A DNA stretch of 64,000 nucleotides, taken from Cryptomeria japonica. Its lineage: Eukaryota > Streptophyta > Pinopsida > Cupressales > Cupressaceae. The translations under genes were made by a program, and so were the position numbers. This document shows positions 22,401 to 35,203 of the stretch, in pieces (within the stretch, counting starts at the first letter, position 1; each line of letters starts with the position of its first letter). Under the pieces are notes generated by a model. That model was not told the origin of the DNA. It ran no database searches and was given only the letters and a program-made list of their open reading frames with translations. The stretch is taken from NCBI RefSeq assembly GCF_030272615.1, contig NC_081413.1, positions 601,708,709 to 601,772,708 on the forward strand, given 5' to 3'.

Positions 22401-24091
22401 AAGACTAGATGTAAGGTATCCGGTAAGTGTTGTAAGGTAGTTATTGATAGTGGTAGTTCGTATAATCATGTTTCAAAAGAAATGGTGAATAAATTGAAGT
22501 TGGAAAGATTGAAACACCCTAAGACTTATTAGATAGCATGGGTTCAGGATGATCATAAGTTGTTAGTAAGCGAGCAATTATTGGTGAAATTGAAAATTGG
22601 GAATTATCATGATGAACTTTTGTGTGATATTATGCCTATGGATATTTGTCACCTTTTGTTGGGTAGACCTTGGAAGTTTCATAGACAGGAAATACATGAT
22701 GGAAGAAAGAACATATACACTATTCTAGCAAATGGGATGAAAAAAACCATGTTACCCTTGGAGGAGCCCCTGAAGAGTGAAGTCTGTACGAATGCTAGAA
22801 TCTATTTGGTGGATGGAAGGAAATTCCTCGATGGAATGAGACATGAGAATGTGTGTTTTGCCTTAGTTCCTAAAAAGACTGAGAACCTAGAACTTGAAAA
22901 AGAACAATCGGAGGAGATAAAAGAATTGCTGACAAAATATGGAGACAACATTTGAGATAATGTGCCTGATGGATTACCATCTGTAAGGAGTATCAGTCAT
23001 TGCATGGACCTGATTCCTGGAGCTAGTTTGCCTAACAAAGCTGCACACTGGATGACACCAACAAAGAATGAAGAGTTGAATAGACAAGTGCAGGAATTGT
23101 TGAGGAAAGGTTTGATCAGAGAAAGTTTGAGTCCTTGTGCAGTACCAATAGTGTTAGCACCTAAGAAGAATGGAGAATGGAGGATGTGTACCAATTCCAG
23201 AGTAACAAATAAGATCACAGTGAAGTACCAATTTCCTTTACCTAGGATGGATGACATAATAGATTGTTTGAGTGGAGCCAAATACTACACAAAGATAGAC
23301 TTGAAGAGTGGATATCATCATATCAAAATCAGAGAAGGAGATGAGTGGAAGACAACATTCAAGACAGTTGAAGGATTGTTTGAATGGTTGGTGATGCGTT
23401 TTGGGTTGACTAATGCATCGAGTACTTTCGTGAGGTTGATGAATGAAGTATTGAAGAAATTATTGGGTAAGTTTGTAATTGTATATTTGGATGACATTCT
23501 GATTTTCAGTGAGACAAAAGAGGAGAATTTGTTGCATTTAAGGCAAGTTTTACAGAGATTGAGGGAAGAGAAGTTATTGATAAATCTTAAGAAGTGCAGT
23601 TTTATGAAAGAAGAGTTAGTCTATTTGGGATTTGTGATATTTGTGGATGGATTGAAGATGGACCGTGAGAAGGTAAGAGAAATTGTTGAATGGCCTACAC
23701 TGGAAATCATTGGAGAGGTTAGATCATTTCATGGATTGGCTAGTTTCTACCATAAGTTTATCAAAAATTTCAATTCAGTTTGTAGTCCTATGTCTAAGAC
23801 AATAGAGGAGACAAGGAAGAATTCAAGTGGAAAACCAGAGAAAATGATTTGCTAAAGCAAAAGGTCACTGGGCATCCTGTGTTAGCTTTACCATATTTCA
23901 ACAAAGTATTTCAAGTGGACTGTGATGCAAATGGGAACACAATTGGAGCAGTATTGAGTCAGGAATGGTGAGTAGTATCTTATTTCAGTGAAAAGTTGAA
24001 TGATGCCAAGAGAAGGTATTCAATGTATGATCAGGAATTTTATGCCATAGTTCAAGCCTTGAAGAAATGGAGACATTATCTGTTGCCTAAG
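22401..24091 (+). pseudogene. Chromo-A protease, RT and first part of RNase H
   Basis: The protease site VVIDSGSSYNHVS is near 22437-22475, with HLLLGRPWKF near 22650. RT is well preserved from 22962: QFPLPRMDD, KIDLKSGYHH (about 23292), and catalytic YLDDIL at 23484-23501. MRFGLTNAS replaces the usual [10 protein letters not shown] one-base frameshift near 23815 moves the frame for the RNase H part ([16 protein letters not shown], 23915-23965). The gene stops at LLPK where Chromo-B inserted; the remainder resumes at 40082. Confidence 0.88.
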
Positions 24092-25689
24092 TGGTGTAGG
24101 AGCACCCTTCTAAGGTCTTCCTCCATTTGGATTTTGTTGGGATTTTGCTTCTTTAAGAAGCCATGTAAATGTAATAAGAGCCAAGAGCTCATTGGTCTTG
24201 TTTAGGTCCTAGTTTAGGTCCTAGGGTCACAAGTCTAGGTTGATTTTTCTTTTGGAGTAGAGGGTATGTGTGCCCATTGATGAGTTTGGGGTCCTTTTAG
24301 CATGGTTGTGTCCATAGGATAGCCCAATGTAGGCCTAAAAGTCAAGAGAAGCAACATTGTAAAAGTTGCTCAAAAGTTGTAAAAAAACTTGCATGACAAC
24401 TTTTCAAAGTTGTCTTGCAACTTTTCCACCTAATAGGTCATAACCTTAGCTTGGCATGGAGAACCCTAAACTTGGCACACAAACTGAGGCAAAGACATTA
24501 TATATGGTTGCAAACCCTAAAATGAGGGGTTGGCTATCAGATTGTACGGTCAAAGGAAAAAGACCTTGACTGTGACTGTGTTTTTGGTTGCCAGTCGGCA
24601 CAAATGGAGCAATGAAGGATTGTTAATGGATTGTTCTAGAATTTAAATTGTATTGGGAGTCTTGTTTAGTGTTGGCACATTCATTTTGAGCACTTAGATT
24701 AAGTCTGTTTTCCAAGTTTTGGTGTGTTTGTAAATACTTTGCAAATTTCTTCTTTACTGTCCAGTTTTGGACTGTTTTGTGTAAATGGGTTGACAACTCC
24801 TATCCCCATTGTGGAAACACCATGAAACCATGGATAATAGGAGTGTAGAACCTATACAGTATCTCAAAGGAAGCAGGGCCCTTGAAGATGTAGGAAAGCC
24901 TTTCAAAGACCCACTCCTAGGCGAGACTAGACTGTGCCCGGCTAGGAAGGGTTAAGGTTGCAGAGGTCCGTGAGAGCAAGGAAGGACAAGGAAGGAGGCA
25001 CCCTTTGGAGGAGTTGTAAAGGGGTGTGTGGAGCATCTTTGGTGAGAAGGAGGAGCTTCCACCAATCCAGAAAAGGTGGTGAAGACAACAAACCATCACT
25101 ATGACCCTAGCAGGCCTAAAAACCCTCATAAAAACCCTCAAAAACCCCTAAATTCACCTAGGGCAGTGTACGGACACTTGGAGGCCCAAAACTAGGAAAA
25201 TATTTGAGCCTTTGCCAAATGAATAGTAGTCCCTTTGGGAAGTTTCACAAGTTTGGGCATCGTTTGCAAGAGGGAGCCCTAAAAGTCCGTAATGGAGGCC
25301 TAATTGAGGCACATTCCTTGTAGCCCTATTTAGTAGGAAAGAAGCAAAATAGCGAGATCGGTAACAAGTAGGAAGGTAAAAACCTCTTGGGGGCACATGA
25401 ATGGATGGAGAACCATGTCAAAGACCTGTCCTATCCTTGCCAGGACCTGAGAAGGTGTAGGAAGAGTTAAACCCTTATTAGCCTATGTGAGGGTTTTTGA
25501 AGCTTGTGAGTAGTTGAGACCTTAGGAGAAGAATCACATGTTGTTGGTGGGTGGATTGGGCAAGGTCAGGGGATTCCACAAGCAAGGGAATTCCTAGAGA
25601 CCCTAGGGTGTGGTTGGAACACCTGGTGATCCAAGGAGAGGATCAAAGAGCATAGACTAGGCTAGTCTATCCCATACCCATTTCCATCA
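24092..25689 (+). repeat. Chromo-B 5' LTR (1,598 bp)
   Basis: Complete. It contains a TATATAT box near 24496 and a long inverted repeat at 24384-24425 (two mismatches between 20-base arms) that is perfect in the 3' copy. Apparent short frames inside are not genes. Confidence 0.93.
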
Positions 25690-25692
25690 GAT

Positions 25693-25704
25693 TGGTATCA
25701 GAGC
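25693..25704 (+). other. Chromo-B primer binding site
   Basis: TGGTATCAGAGC, a perfect initiator-Met tRNA complement, sits three bases after the LTR end. Confidence 0.92.
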
Positions 25705-25769
25705 AAAGTTAAAGATTTGGTGGACCATGCATGTTTCTATATTTTGGTGAATCAGTAGGGGAGAACACA

Positions 25770-26969
25770 ATGGTCACTAATGCAGAGCTGGATAGGAAGG
25801 TAGAAGAACAAAAGGAGAAAAATAGACTCCTTGAAGATGCTATGAGTGAGATAAGGGACAAGCTGCAAGAAGTGGTTAATTAGAGGGCACAAGAACTCTG
25901 GAGTGCGGACACCAAGGATAGAGGCAAGAAAACTATTGACATAGCTGACATCATACATGAACTAGACCCCTTAATCAATGAAGAACCTTTTGTAAAGGCC
26001 ATCAAGGCTTTGAATATGAAAGCTTTTGAAGGATTGCCACATTTCAGTGGAAGGATGGATATTGACACCATCATGGAATGGATTGAGGGTATGGAGAACC
26101 ACTTTGAGTGTGAAGGTGTGACAGAAGCTCAAAAGGTTAAGGTTGCCAAATCAAGACTAAGGGGAGTAGCCTTGACATGGTGGAAGTACTTGCAAGAGGA
26201 GAGAATTAGCATGGGGAAGATACCTATTGCAAACTGGAAGGCCATGGTGAGTAAGATCAAGGAGAACTACTTGCCAGAGGATTATGAAGTCCAACTTCAT
26301 AAGAAGAGACAGGGATTGAAGCAGAAAGATCTTGATGTGGCCTCTTACATGGAGGAGTTTCAGAAGCTTTGTCTTAGATCCAAAGTCCAAGAGGAGGAAT
26401 CTATCAAGGTGGCTAGGTATCTAAGTGGCCTAAAGTGGAACATCCAAGAGGAGATAAGCCTATGGACTCCTGCCACTGTCCAAAAGTGTCATCAGCTTGC
26501 TGCTAAGGTGGAAGAGAGGAACAAAAGGAAGGGAGACTCCAACAACAGGGGTAGAGGTAGAGGTAGAGATCAAATGAATCACTGAGGTGGTTACCAAAGC
26601 AAGGCAAGTGAGCAAAGGAATCAAGGAGAATCCAAGTTGACTGAGCATAACAATGAAACCACTCTTAGAGGAGGCCATTCTCAAGGAAGAGGTGCACAAG
26701 GGGCCCCAAATAGGAGCAGAGGTACTGGTAGGGGTAATTCCTACTTTGCAACCATGAAATGCTACAATTGTGGTCAATTGGGACACCCGACCTATAGATG
26801 CCCTGACAAGCCTACCTCATCAAACAGTGGAAAGAGGGTTGCTTATGCCCATGAAGACACATCAAGCAACAAAACACCTGAAGTGGACCATATTGAATCA
26901 GAAAATCTGATGTTCAATAGGGTCTTGATAAGATAGCCGGTTAAGGATGAACCTAAGCATAGGAGAGCA
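25770..26969 (+). pseudogene. Chromo-B gag
   Basis: The ATG at 25770 opens a charged coiled-coil N-terminus. The gag core is at 26010-26480 (HFSGRMDIDTIMEWIEGM, LTWWKYLQEE), followed by an RGRGR-rich basic patch and the knuckle CYNCGQLGHPTYRC at about 26760-26801. One frame runs through, broken only by TAG 25881, TGA 26583 and TAG 26934. TAG stops fit CAG codons and TGA fits CGA. Confidence 0.87.
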
Positions 26970-28701
26970 TTGTTTAGGGTGAGATGCAAAATCCTTGGTA
27001 AGGTTTGCAAGGTGATAGTTGACTCAGGGTCAACTGATAACATCATATCAGATGAGGCAGCCAAGAAGTTGAAACTCACAAAGATACCCCACACTAGCCC
27101 TTACAAGGTGACATGGTTGAATCAAGAGCAAAGTGTGCTTATCAATGAATAGACTTGGGTGGAGTTTTCTATTGGAGGATACAAGGACAAGATCCTTTGT
27201 GATGTGCTACCCATGGATGCTTGTCATTTGCTGCTAGGTAGACACTGGCAATTTGATAGGAAGGTGATCTATGATGGAGAGGAGAACTCCATTTCCTTCA
27301 AGAAGGATAGCAGAACCTTTGAGATTCAGTCTCTGATAGAGAATGATGAGGGAACCTCAAGAACACCTAGCGTCTTACTTAACACTGGTAAAGAGTTCTT
27401 ACATTTGCTGCATGAAAAGGAGACAATGGGATGTGCCATCTTTGTGAAGCCAAAGGAGGAGGAAGGTAAGTTGCAGACAGAGGTACTTAAGGAGGTAAAG
27501 CAAATGTTGCAAGAATATAGACATAGTGAGTGATGGAGCACCTGCAACACTTCCACCAAGAAGGTCCATAAGCCATCAAATAGACTTTGTCCCCGGTGCA
27601 TCCCTGCCCAATAAAGTAGCATATAAGCTCACACATGATCAAAATAAGGAGGTGGCAAGGCAAGTGTAGGAGTTGTTGGATTAAGGACTGATCAAGAAGA
27701 GCATTAGCCCATGTGCAGTCCTGATAGTGCTAGCAACAAAGAAGGGAGGCAAGTGGAGACTTTGCACTGATTCAAGGGCAATAAATAGGATCACCATAAG
27801 GTACAAATTTCCTATTCCTATAATAGAGGACTTGATGGACTGTTTAGGAGGTGCCATGTATTTTACTAAGTTGGACCTTAAAAGTCGTTATCATCAAATT
27901 AGGATTAAGGAGGGTGATGAGTGGAAGACCGCTTTTAAGACCACAGAAGGGTTGTATGAATGGCTTGTGATGCCATTTGGACTTTCCAATGCCCCAAGCA
28001 CCTTCATGGGGTTGATGAATGAGGTGTTGAAGGACTTCACAGGCAGATTTGTGGTGGTGTACTTAGATGACATACTCATCTATAGCACAACCAAAGAGGA
28101 GCACCTAGAACATTTGAGGTTAGTCCTAGAGAGGTTGCATGAAGAGAAGTTGGCAATCAACTTAGAGAAGTGTGACTTTCTGAAGCAAGAGGTAGTCTAC
28201 TTGGGGTTTGTGGTGTCTAAGGGAACCTTGAAGATGGATCCAAGCAAAGTGGAGGTAATCTATAATTGGCTTGCCCCTAAAACAGGGACTGAAGTTAGGA
28301 GTTTCCATGGTTTAGCCCAATTCTATAGAAAGTTTGTGAGGAACTTTAGTGGCATATGTACACCAGTACTTGACACCGTAAAAGGAGGCCTAAAAAATAA
28401 GTTCAAATGGATTGAACAAGCTGATGAAGCATTCCAATTATTGAAGCAAGAAGTAGCCACAAAACCCATCCTACTCTTACCTACTTTTGACAAGCTATTC
28501 ACATTGGAATGTGATGCAAGTGGAATTGCAGTAGGGGGTGTATTGAGTCAAGAGGGAAGGTCTATGGCATTTTTCAGTGAGAAGCTTAATGAGGAAAAGA
28601 AGAGGTATTCAGCATATGATCTAGAGTTGTATGCACTAGTTCAGTCTCTCAAGAAGTGGAGGCATTACCTACTCCCAAAAGAATTTGTGGTGTTCACAGA
28701 T
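26970..28701 (+). pseudogene. Chromo-B protease, RT and first part of RNase H
   Basis: The protease site IVDSGSTDNIISDEAAKKL is near 27015-27072 and ACHLLLGRHWQF near 27220. TAG at 27150 breaks it. A 2-base deletion near 27525 changes frame, then TAG 27667 and TAA 27682. RT runs from 27690 to 28400: catalytic YLDDIL at 28060-28077, with an unusual Arg in LKSRYHQ (family: LKSGYHQ). RNase H begins with [16 protein letters not shown] near 28505 and halts at FTD, 28701, where solo LTR S inserted. Confidence 0.9.
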
Positions 28702-30181
28702 TGTAGACGTATAAAAATGACCATATTCCTAAATGAATATTTTATGTTCATTTCTCTATTTAATTAAATCCAATTTAATTAAATTATCCACATTCTTCTA
28801 TTTTATTAAGTAAATTACTCAATTTATTTAAATAAAATTCACTATATCCATTTAATGAATAAATCATTTTATTCAAATAAATCCTCCTATCCACTTTTAA
28901 TTAAATTCAAATTTAATTAAATAGTTATCCTAAATTGAATAAATCTAATTTATTTAATTTCTCCAAATTGCAATCAAATTGAATAAAATCATTTAATTCA
29001 ATTTAAATCCTATTATCCCTCCATCCACTTGCAAAATCCCAAACCCATTTCTAATCCCTTCTAGAATCTTCTAATCGCTTCTAATTAACCTAACCCTCCT
29101 CTAAACTTTGTCACATCCCTAAGCAAAGGGAAGTCACTTCTCAAAAACCTTAAAGTCTTTGATAACCATTAAAGGTTTTCAACCTTCAACCACTAAATCC
29201 TCAAAGTCTTTGAAAACCATTGAAGGCTTCCAACCTTCAACCACTTAATCCCCAAAGTCTCCAATAACCATTAATGGTTAACTCAAACCCTCCCACATGG
29301 TTAAAACATTTGTTTTGACTCAACCTCTACCCAACCCAAAGGTCTCATCAGGCCATTAATGCTTTGACCATGATTATCTCTTAATCATTTGCACAAAGGT
29401 TTATCCTTGGATTAAATCTTAATCCATTGGGTAATCCTAATCTAGACTTGACCCTTAGCCTTTAGATAACCATGAGGTCTTCTCAGACCTTTAATACCTC
29501 CAACCTCTTCTCTCAACCCAATCTTATGTTGACATTTGTCACCATGTCATTGGTGCCAATTACGCACATGGATCCCCAACTTTCAAACTTGGCCCTTGAT
29601 TAAACCATTCAATCTTGACCATCCATTACCCTGTTTATGCTATAAATAGAGCTCTCATTCCTCCATTCTTAACAATCATCTTTCAAATTTGAAGCATTAC
29701 ACTTATGCTCAAATTCTTTCAAGCTTTCATATCATTCTTATGCTCATCATTTAGCCTCTCTTTTAGATCAGGAAGTAGACTAAATATGCATGTTTAGATT
29801 ACTTTCTTTATCATTTTAGTTCAATCATAGATTAAATATATCATGTTAGGATAGTATTTATGCTAACCCTGTCATCTTATCATTTAGTTTATTGCATTTT
29901 AGAATCATACATAGCTTAACATCTATTTCCTACTAAAATCTATCAGAGCATCCCTCGTTGTTACATTTGCCATCCCTGAACCATTTTGCTCAGCGATCTG
30001 AGAGCAAAACATTGGTTTGAGGGACATTGCGAGATAGAGAACCATGGGACCAACCTTGGGAAGCTGAGTAATACTTCATTACTCCATAGCTTGCAACAAG
30101 AAGTCCTGTGTGTGTGTGTGGACTAGTATTTTACAATATTTTCACATATTGAGTTTTATCAGCCCACTTTTCCCACATACA
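28702..30181 (+). mobile_element. Solo LTR S inside Chromo-B
   Basis: It starts TGTAGACG, ends CCACATACA, and is flanked by the perfect duplication CAGAT (28697-28701, 30182-30186). At 1,480 bp it has no coding frame, primer site or purine tract, as expected after LTR-LTR recombination. A strong TATA box, TATAAATAG, at 29641-29649 shows plus orientation. The first 300 bases are rich in TTTAATTAAAT palindromes, like the Tat-1 LTR, whose start TGTAGAC is also shared; a Tat-type origin is likely but unproven. Confidence 0.88.
29641..29649 (+). promoter_or_regulatory. TATA box of solo LTR S
   Basis: TATAAATAG preceded by a GC-poor stretch and followed by a C/T-rich start region. It is the best TATA match in the window. 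Confidence 0.6.
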
Positions 30182-30186
30182 CAGAT

Positions 30187-31842
30187 AACCAGGCTTTGAG
30201 TTACATTAACACTCAAGAGAAGCTTAGCAATAGACATTTGAAGTGGATGGAGTACCTCCAATCCTTTACCTTTACCATCAAGCATAAAAAGGGGCAGCTC
30301 AACAAGGCGGCAGATGCTTTAAGCCGAAAGTTATTGACTGTCCAAGAATTACAATTGCAGAGCATAGGGATAGAAGGTTTCAAGGATCTCTATGAAGAAG
30401 ATGAAGACTTCTCATCAGCCTACAAGGTTTGCAAGGAGTTTGAGAATCATTTTCATGGTGAGTATGCAGATTATACTCTTCAAAATGGTCTCTTGTTCAA
30501 AGGCAAGCAGTTATGTGTGCCTAGAGGATCCATGAGAGAAAATATCATACAAGAGAAACACAATGGAAACCTAAGTGGACACTTTGGAATCAATAAAACT
30601 TTGGATCTAGTATAGAGATACTACCATTGGCCTAGGTTGCGAAGGGATGTGAGAAGGTATGTGGAGAAATGTGGTGTGTGCCAAAGGGTAAAAGGAGGGT
30701 CAAGCAATGCAAGCCTCTATCAGCCATTACCAGTTCCAAATAGGCCTTGGGAGTGTGTGAGCATGGACTTTGTGGTAGGACTCCCCAAGACAAAGACAGG
30801 TATGGATAGCATCTATGTGGTGGTAGACAGGTTTTCTAAGATGAGCCACTTCATTCCATGTAGAACTACTCATGATGCTAGCTATATTGCACATCTCTTC
30901 TTTAAGGAGATTGTAAGAATTCATGGACTCCCATTAAGTATTGTTTCAGATAGGGCTAGCAAATTCTTGGGCCATTTTTGGCAAACCTTATGGAGAAGAC
31001 TAGGAACTAATCTATCATTCAACTTAGCTTACCATCCACAAATTGATGGTCAAACTGAAGTCATTAATAGAGTGTTAGGCAACTTGCTAAGGTGTCTAAC
31101 CAAGGAGTATGGGCAAACTTGGGATCTAGTTATTCCACAAGCTGAGTATGCCTACAATGATAGTGTAAATAGGACCACTGGAAGGAGTCCTTTTGAGGTT
31201 GTCTATGGCAGACACCCTAGAGGGGTGTGTGAACTAAGAGAACTTGGTTCCATGGAGATGAAGAGTGGGCAAGTAGAGGACTTCACTCAAACCATCAAGG
31301 AAGTACAAGAACAGGTCAATAGAGCCATCCTAGAGTCTACTCAAAAACTGAAAGCTAAAGTGGATGAGAAAAGGAAAGAGGTTCAATTCAAAGTGGGTGA
31401 CTATGTGATGGTCCATTTAAGTAAAGCTAGAATGCAAAGCGGCAAGCCTACTAAGTTGCAAATGAAGAGGGTAGGACCTTGTAGAATTCTGTCCAAATAT
31501 GGTGAGAACGCCTACAAGGTGGATCTTCCTTCAGATTTGGCTATATCACCAGTCTTCAATGTTGCTGATCTGATATTATATAAAGGTGAAATAGCAGGGC
31601 AAACTGAGAATCAAGCTAAGGTGCTGCAAGACTTGGATGTGAATGCCTTGCCTCAAGTGAAGCAGCCCATAGCAGAGGAGATCTTGGAGTCAAGGGTGAA
31701 GAAGTCTACTAGACACCAGGTCTACATGGAACACTTGGTGAAGTGGGCAGGTCAACCTGAGTTTGAAGCCACTTGGGTTGAAGAGGGCAGGTTCAAGAAA
31801 CTTGGTATTGACCCGGCTCTCATCTCTCCCCTAGTTCCTTAA
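30187..31842 (+). pseudogene. Chromo-B end of RNase H, integrase and chromodomain
   Basis: Removing S and one CAGAT restores the RNase H frame exactly (FTD then NQALSY). The RNase H end is ADALSRK (about 30310). TAG at 30613 interrupts the integrase zinc module (H...H at 30560-30590, CGVCQ near 30670). Catalytic residues: D in SMDFVVGL (about 30763), D in VSDRAS (about 30946; the following Asp of SDRD is Ala), E in GQTEVINR (about 31050). The C-terminal LESRVKK...HLVKWAGQPEFEATWV (31690-31780) is a chromodomain-like module that would direct insertion to chromatin. The stop is at 31840-31842. Confidence 0.92.
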
Positions 31843-31850
31843 TTTTGTGC

Positions 31851-31862
31851 AGAGGGGGAGTA
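31851..31862 (+). other. Chromo-B polypurine tract
   Basis: AGAGGGGGAGTA directly precedes the 3' LTR start at 31863. Confidence 0.88.
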
Positions 31863-32142
31863 TGGTGTAGGAGCACCCTTATAAGGTCTTCCTCCATTTG
31901 GATTTTGTTGGGATTTTGCTTCTTTAAGAAGCCATGTAAATGTAATAAGAGCCAAGAGCTCATAGGTCTTGTTTAGGTCCTAGGTTCACAAGTCTAGGTT
32001 GAGTTTTCTTTTGGAGTAGAGGGTATGTGTGCCCATTGATGAATTTGGGGTCCTTTTAGCATGGTTGTGTCCATAGGATAGCCCAATGTAGGCCTAAAAG
32101 TCAATAAAAGCAACATTGTAAAAGTTGCTCAAAAGTTGCAAA

Positions 32143-32184
32143 AAAAGTTGCATGACAACTTTTCAAAGTTGTCATGCAACTTTT
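32143..32184. repeat. Perfect 20-base inverted repeat in the Chromo-B 3' LTR
   Basis: Arms 32143-32162 and 32165-32184 are exact reverse complements around a two-base spacer (TC). The equivalent in the 5' LTR (24384-24425) has two mismatches. It would form a strong hairpin in LTR transcripts. Confidence 0.85.
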
Positions 32185-32810
32185 CCACCTAATAGGTCAT
32201 AACCTTAGCTTGGCGTGGAGAAACCTAACCTTGGCATAAAAATTGAGGCAAAGACATTATATATGGTTGCAAACCCTAAAATGAGGGGTTGGTTGTCAGA
32301 TTGTACGGCCAAAGGAAAAAGACCTTGACTGTGACTGTGTTTTTGGTTGCCAGTCGGCACAAATGGAGCAATGAAGGATTGTTCTAGAATTTAAATTGTA
32401 TTGGGAGTCTTGTTTAGTGTTGGCACATTCATTTTGAGCACTTAGATTAAGTTTGTTTTCCAAGTTTTGGTGTGTTTGTAAATACTTTGCAAATTTCTTC
32501 TTTACTGTCCAATTTTGGACTGTTTTGTGTAAATGGGTTGACAACTCCTATCCCCATTGTGGAAACACCATGAAACCATGGGGAATAGGAGTGCAGAACC
32601 TATACAATATCTCAAAGGAAGCAGGGCCCTTGAAGATGTAGGAAAGCCTTTCAAAGACCCACTCCTAGGCGAGACTAGATTGTGCCCGACTAGGAAGGGT
32701 TAAGGTTGCAGAGGTCCGTGAGAGCAAGGAAGGACAAGGAAGGAGGCACCCTTTGGAGGAGTTGTAGAGGGTGTGTGGAGAATCATTTGTGAGAAGGAGG
32801 AGCTTCCACC

Positions 32811-33471
32811 TGTTAAATTCTATGACAAGCAAGAATCAAGCTAGGATCTGATGTCGGTCATAGATCACATGCAACTCCAAGCAACGGATGATCGAAGATC
32901 AAAATAGCTGAATGAAGATAAATCTGATATGAGAGAAAAATAGAGATAAAGAAGAGAATTTTGAGAAGACTCTCACCAAGCTATCACTTAACTAGTGAAG
33001 GTGAGAGTATATTGCTTATTATATAGAAAAATAATAGCATATACAACCAAGAGGTGCATTAACTCCCACCTCCATAAAAAGTGGGAGGTTTTACCTACTA
33101 CCCCATAAAAGGTGGGAGGTTTTTACCTACTTGGTAAATGTCAAAACATGTGGCATAACCTCCTTACATGAAAACAAAAAAGGAGTTATAAGAGGTGGCA
33201 CATAAGGCCAAAAGAGGGTGAGAAACCCAACTACCCCATAACCCACTTAGGAAATGACAAAATAGTGGTTATGAGAGGTGGCACAACAAGCCAAAAGAGG
33301 GTGTGTAACTCAACTACCCATGTGAGGTGGAGAGTTACACATGTAGCTAATGTATTCCGCCACGTGTCCTCATATTAACCACACCTAATAACCTAAGCAA
33401 GCTTAATAATATATGTGTAAGAAAAATAAATACCCCCTAACATAAGGAAAATTAAAAAACCTACACTAACA
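32811..33471 (-). repeat. Copia-C 3' LTR
   Basis: Complete, TG...CA. It contains several GGTGGGAGGTTTT / TAAAAGTGGGAGG direct repeats near 33063-33125. Confidence 0.93.
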
Positions 33472-33482
33472 CCCCCCCTTAA
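33472..33482 (-). other. Copia-C polypurine tract
   Basis: The minus strand reads TTAAGGGGGGG followed by the LTR start TGTTAG. The same tract precedes the 3' LTR of element G. Confidence 0.85.
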
Positions 33483-33625
33483 GCGTAGCTTAGGTGGGTG
33501 AAAAGATGGGTCCTGGCAAATGAGGCCATGTTAGGTACCCATGTACATAAATATCCCCCCCAAAAGAAGAAGCCCCCCCATAAGAGGAATAGACCTCCCT
33601 AAATAGAGAGAAAAAGAATGAAGGA

Positions 33626-35200
33626 CTAAGAAGCCCCTCCTGAAGTAAACACCTTTTGCATCCCAAGCAAAGATCGCAAATGAAGGAACTTGCTTTCGGT
33701 GAAAGGTTTGGTGAAGATGTCCGCAGTTTGCTCCGATGTAGAACAATACTTCAGATCAATGATGCCTTCCTAAATGAGCTCCCGAATATAGTGCATATGT
33801 ATCTCAATGTGTTTCGTCCTCTGATGATGAACTGGATTTCTTGAGATCTGTATAGCACTCTGATTATCACAAAAGATGATGGTAGGCTTTCTAACTGGAA
33901 TACCAAACTCAGTAAGAATATTTTGAAGCCAAATAGCCTTAGTGGTGGCATTGACTGCCCCTCGATACTCGGCCTCTGTCGATGAAAGAGCAATTGCAGA
34001 CTGCTTCTTGCTCGACCAACAAACTGGACCAGAACCAAGTGAGAAGCAATACCCAGAAGTAGACTTGCGATCCTTAGAATCACCTGCCCAATCTGAATCC
34101 GTATATCCTACCAAGTCAATATCCACACCTGCTACATACTGAATTCCATAATTGTGAGTACCCTAAATGTAGTGGAGGATCCGCTTATCTGCTTTCCAAT
34201 GCAACTCATGTGGCTCCTGCATGAATCTAGAGACCATGCCCACAGCATAAGAAATGTCAGGTCTCGTATGAGTCAAATAAATGAGGCTTCCAACAAGCTG
34301 TCGATATAAAGTGCCATCAACCAAGGGTGAAGAGCACTTAGCCTCAAGTTTGACCCCTGACAAAAATGGAGTAGGTGCAGGCTTACAATCAGCCATGTGA
34401 AATCTAGAGAGCATATCAAGTGCATACTTGGGTTGTCCAAGGAAGATTCCTGAAGATGATTGAGTGATCTCAATTCCCAAGAAGTAATGCAGAAGACCCA
34501 AGTCTGACATCAAAAATCTATCATGTAGAGCAATTTTCACTGCTTTGATGGTGGATGAGTGACTCCCTGTGAGTAACAAGTCATCAACATAGAGAACCAG
34601 AAATGTGAGAGTTTCATCCTGTTGCAGAATGTATACGTTCAGATCAGAATGGCACCGAGTGAAACCAACTGTCAGAAGGAATGAGTCCATCTTGGCATAC
34701 CAAGCTCGAGGAGCCTGTTTGAGGTCATAGAGAGACTTTCGAAGTTGACACACAAGTGAAGGATCCTGAACAAACCCCTGTGGTTGCTCCATGTAGATTT
34801 CCTCCTGAAGGTCACCATGAAGAAATGCACTCTTCACATCCATCTGATGAACTTCCCAATGATGGGCTGCAGCTATAGCAAGAACAAGTCGGATGGAATT
34901 CATCTTAGCAATTGGAGCAAAAGTCTCAGAGTAATCAACCCTTGGAACTTGGGAAAAACCTTTTGCTACCAAGCGAGCCTTATACTTATCAACCGACCCA
35001 TCCGCTGCAAATTTTGTTCGATAGATCCACTTGCATCGAACAAGTTTCCTTCCCTTAGGAAGAGGAACTAAATCCCATGTGTGATTCCTTTCCAAGGAAT
35101 TGAACTCTTCTTGCATTGCAACATCCCACTCAGGAACACCTGAAGATTCTCGAAAGGACTGTGGATCAGAAGCTGAAGCAATGAAGAGATGTGGAGCTTG
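33626..35200 (-). pseudogene. Copia-C reverse transcriptase and RNase H
   Basis: RT begins near 35116 (EEFNSLERNHTWDLVPLP), with CKWIYRTKF, KARLVAKGF, and the copia catalytic YVDDLL at about 34592-34575. RNase H follows with GYTDSDWAGD (about 34100), SSTEAEY (about 33975) and DNQSAI (about 33870). It ends DIFTKPFTE...GGAS and a stop at 33626-33628. TAG at 34163 and TAG at 33770 are premature; both fit CAG. Apart from these the residues look active. Confidence 0.92.
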
Positions 35201-35203
35201 CTA

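Noticed and set aside
24917-25396. Two minus-strand frames in the Chromo-B 5' LTR
   Set aside because: They lie within an LTR and carry no motif.
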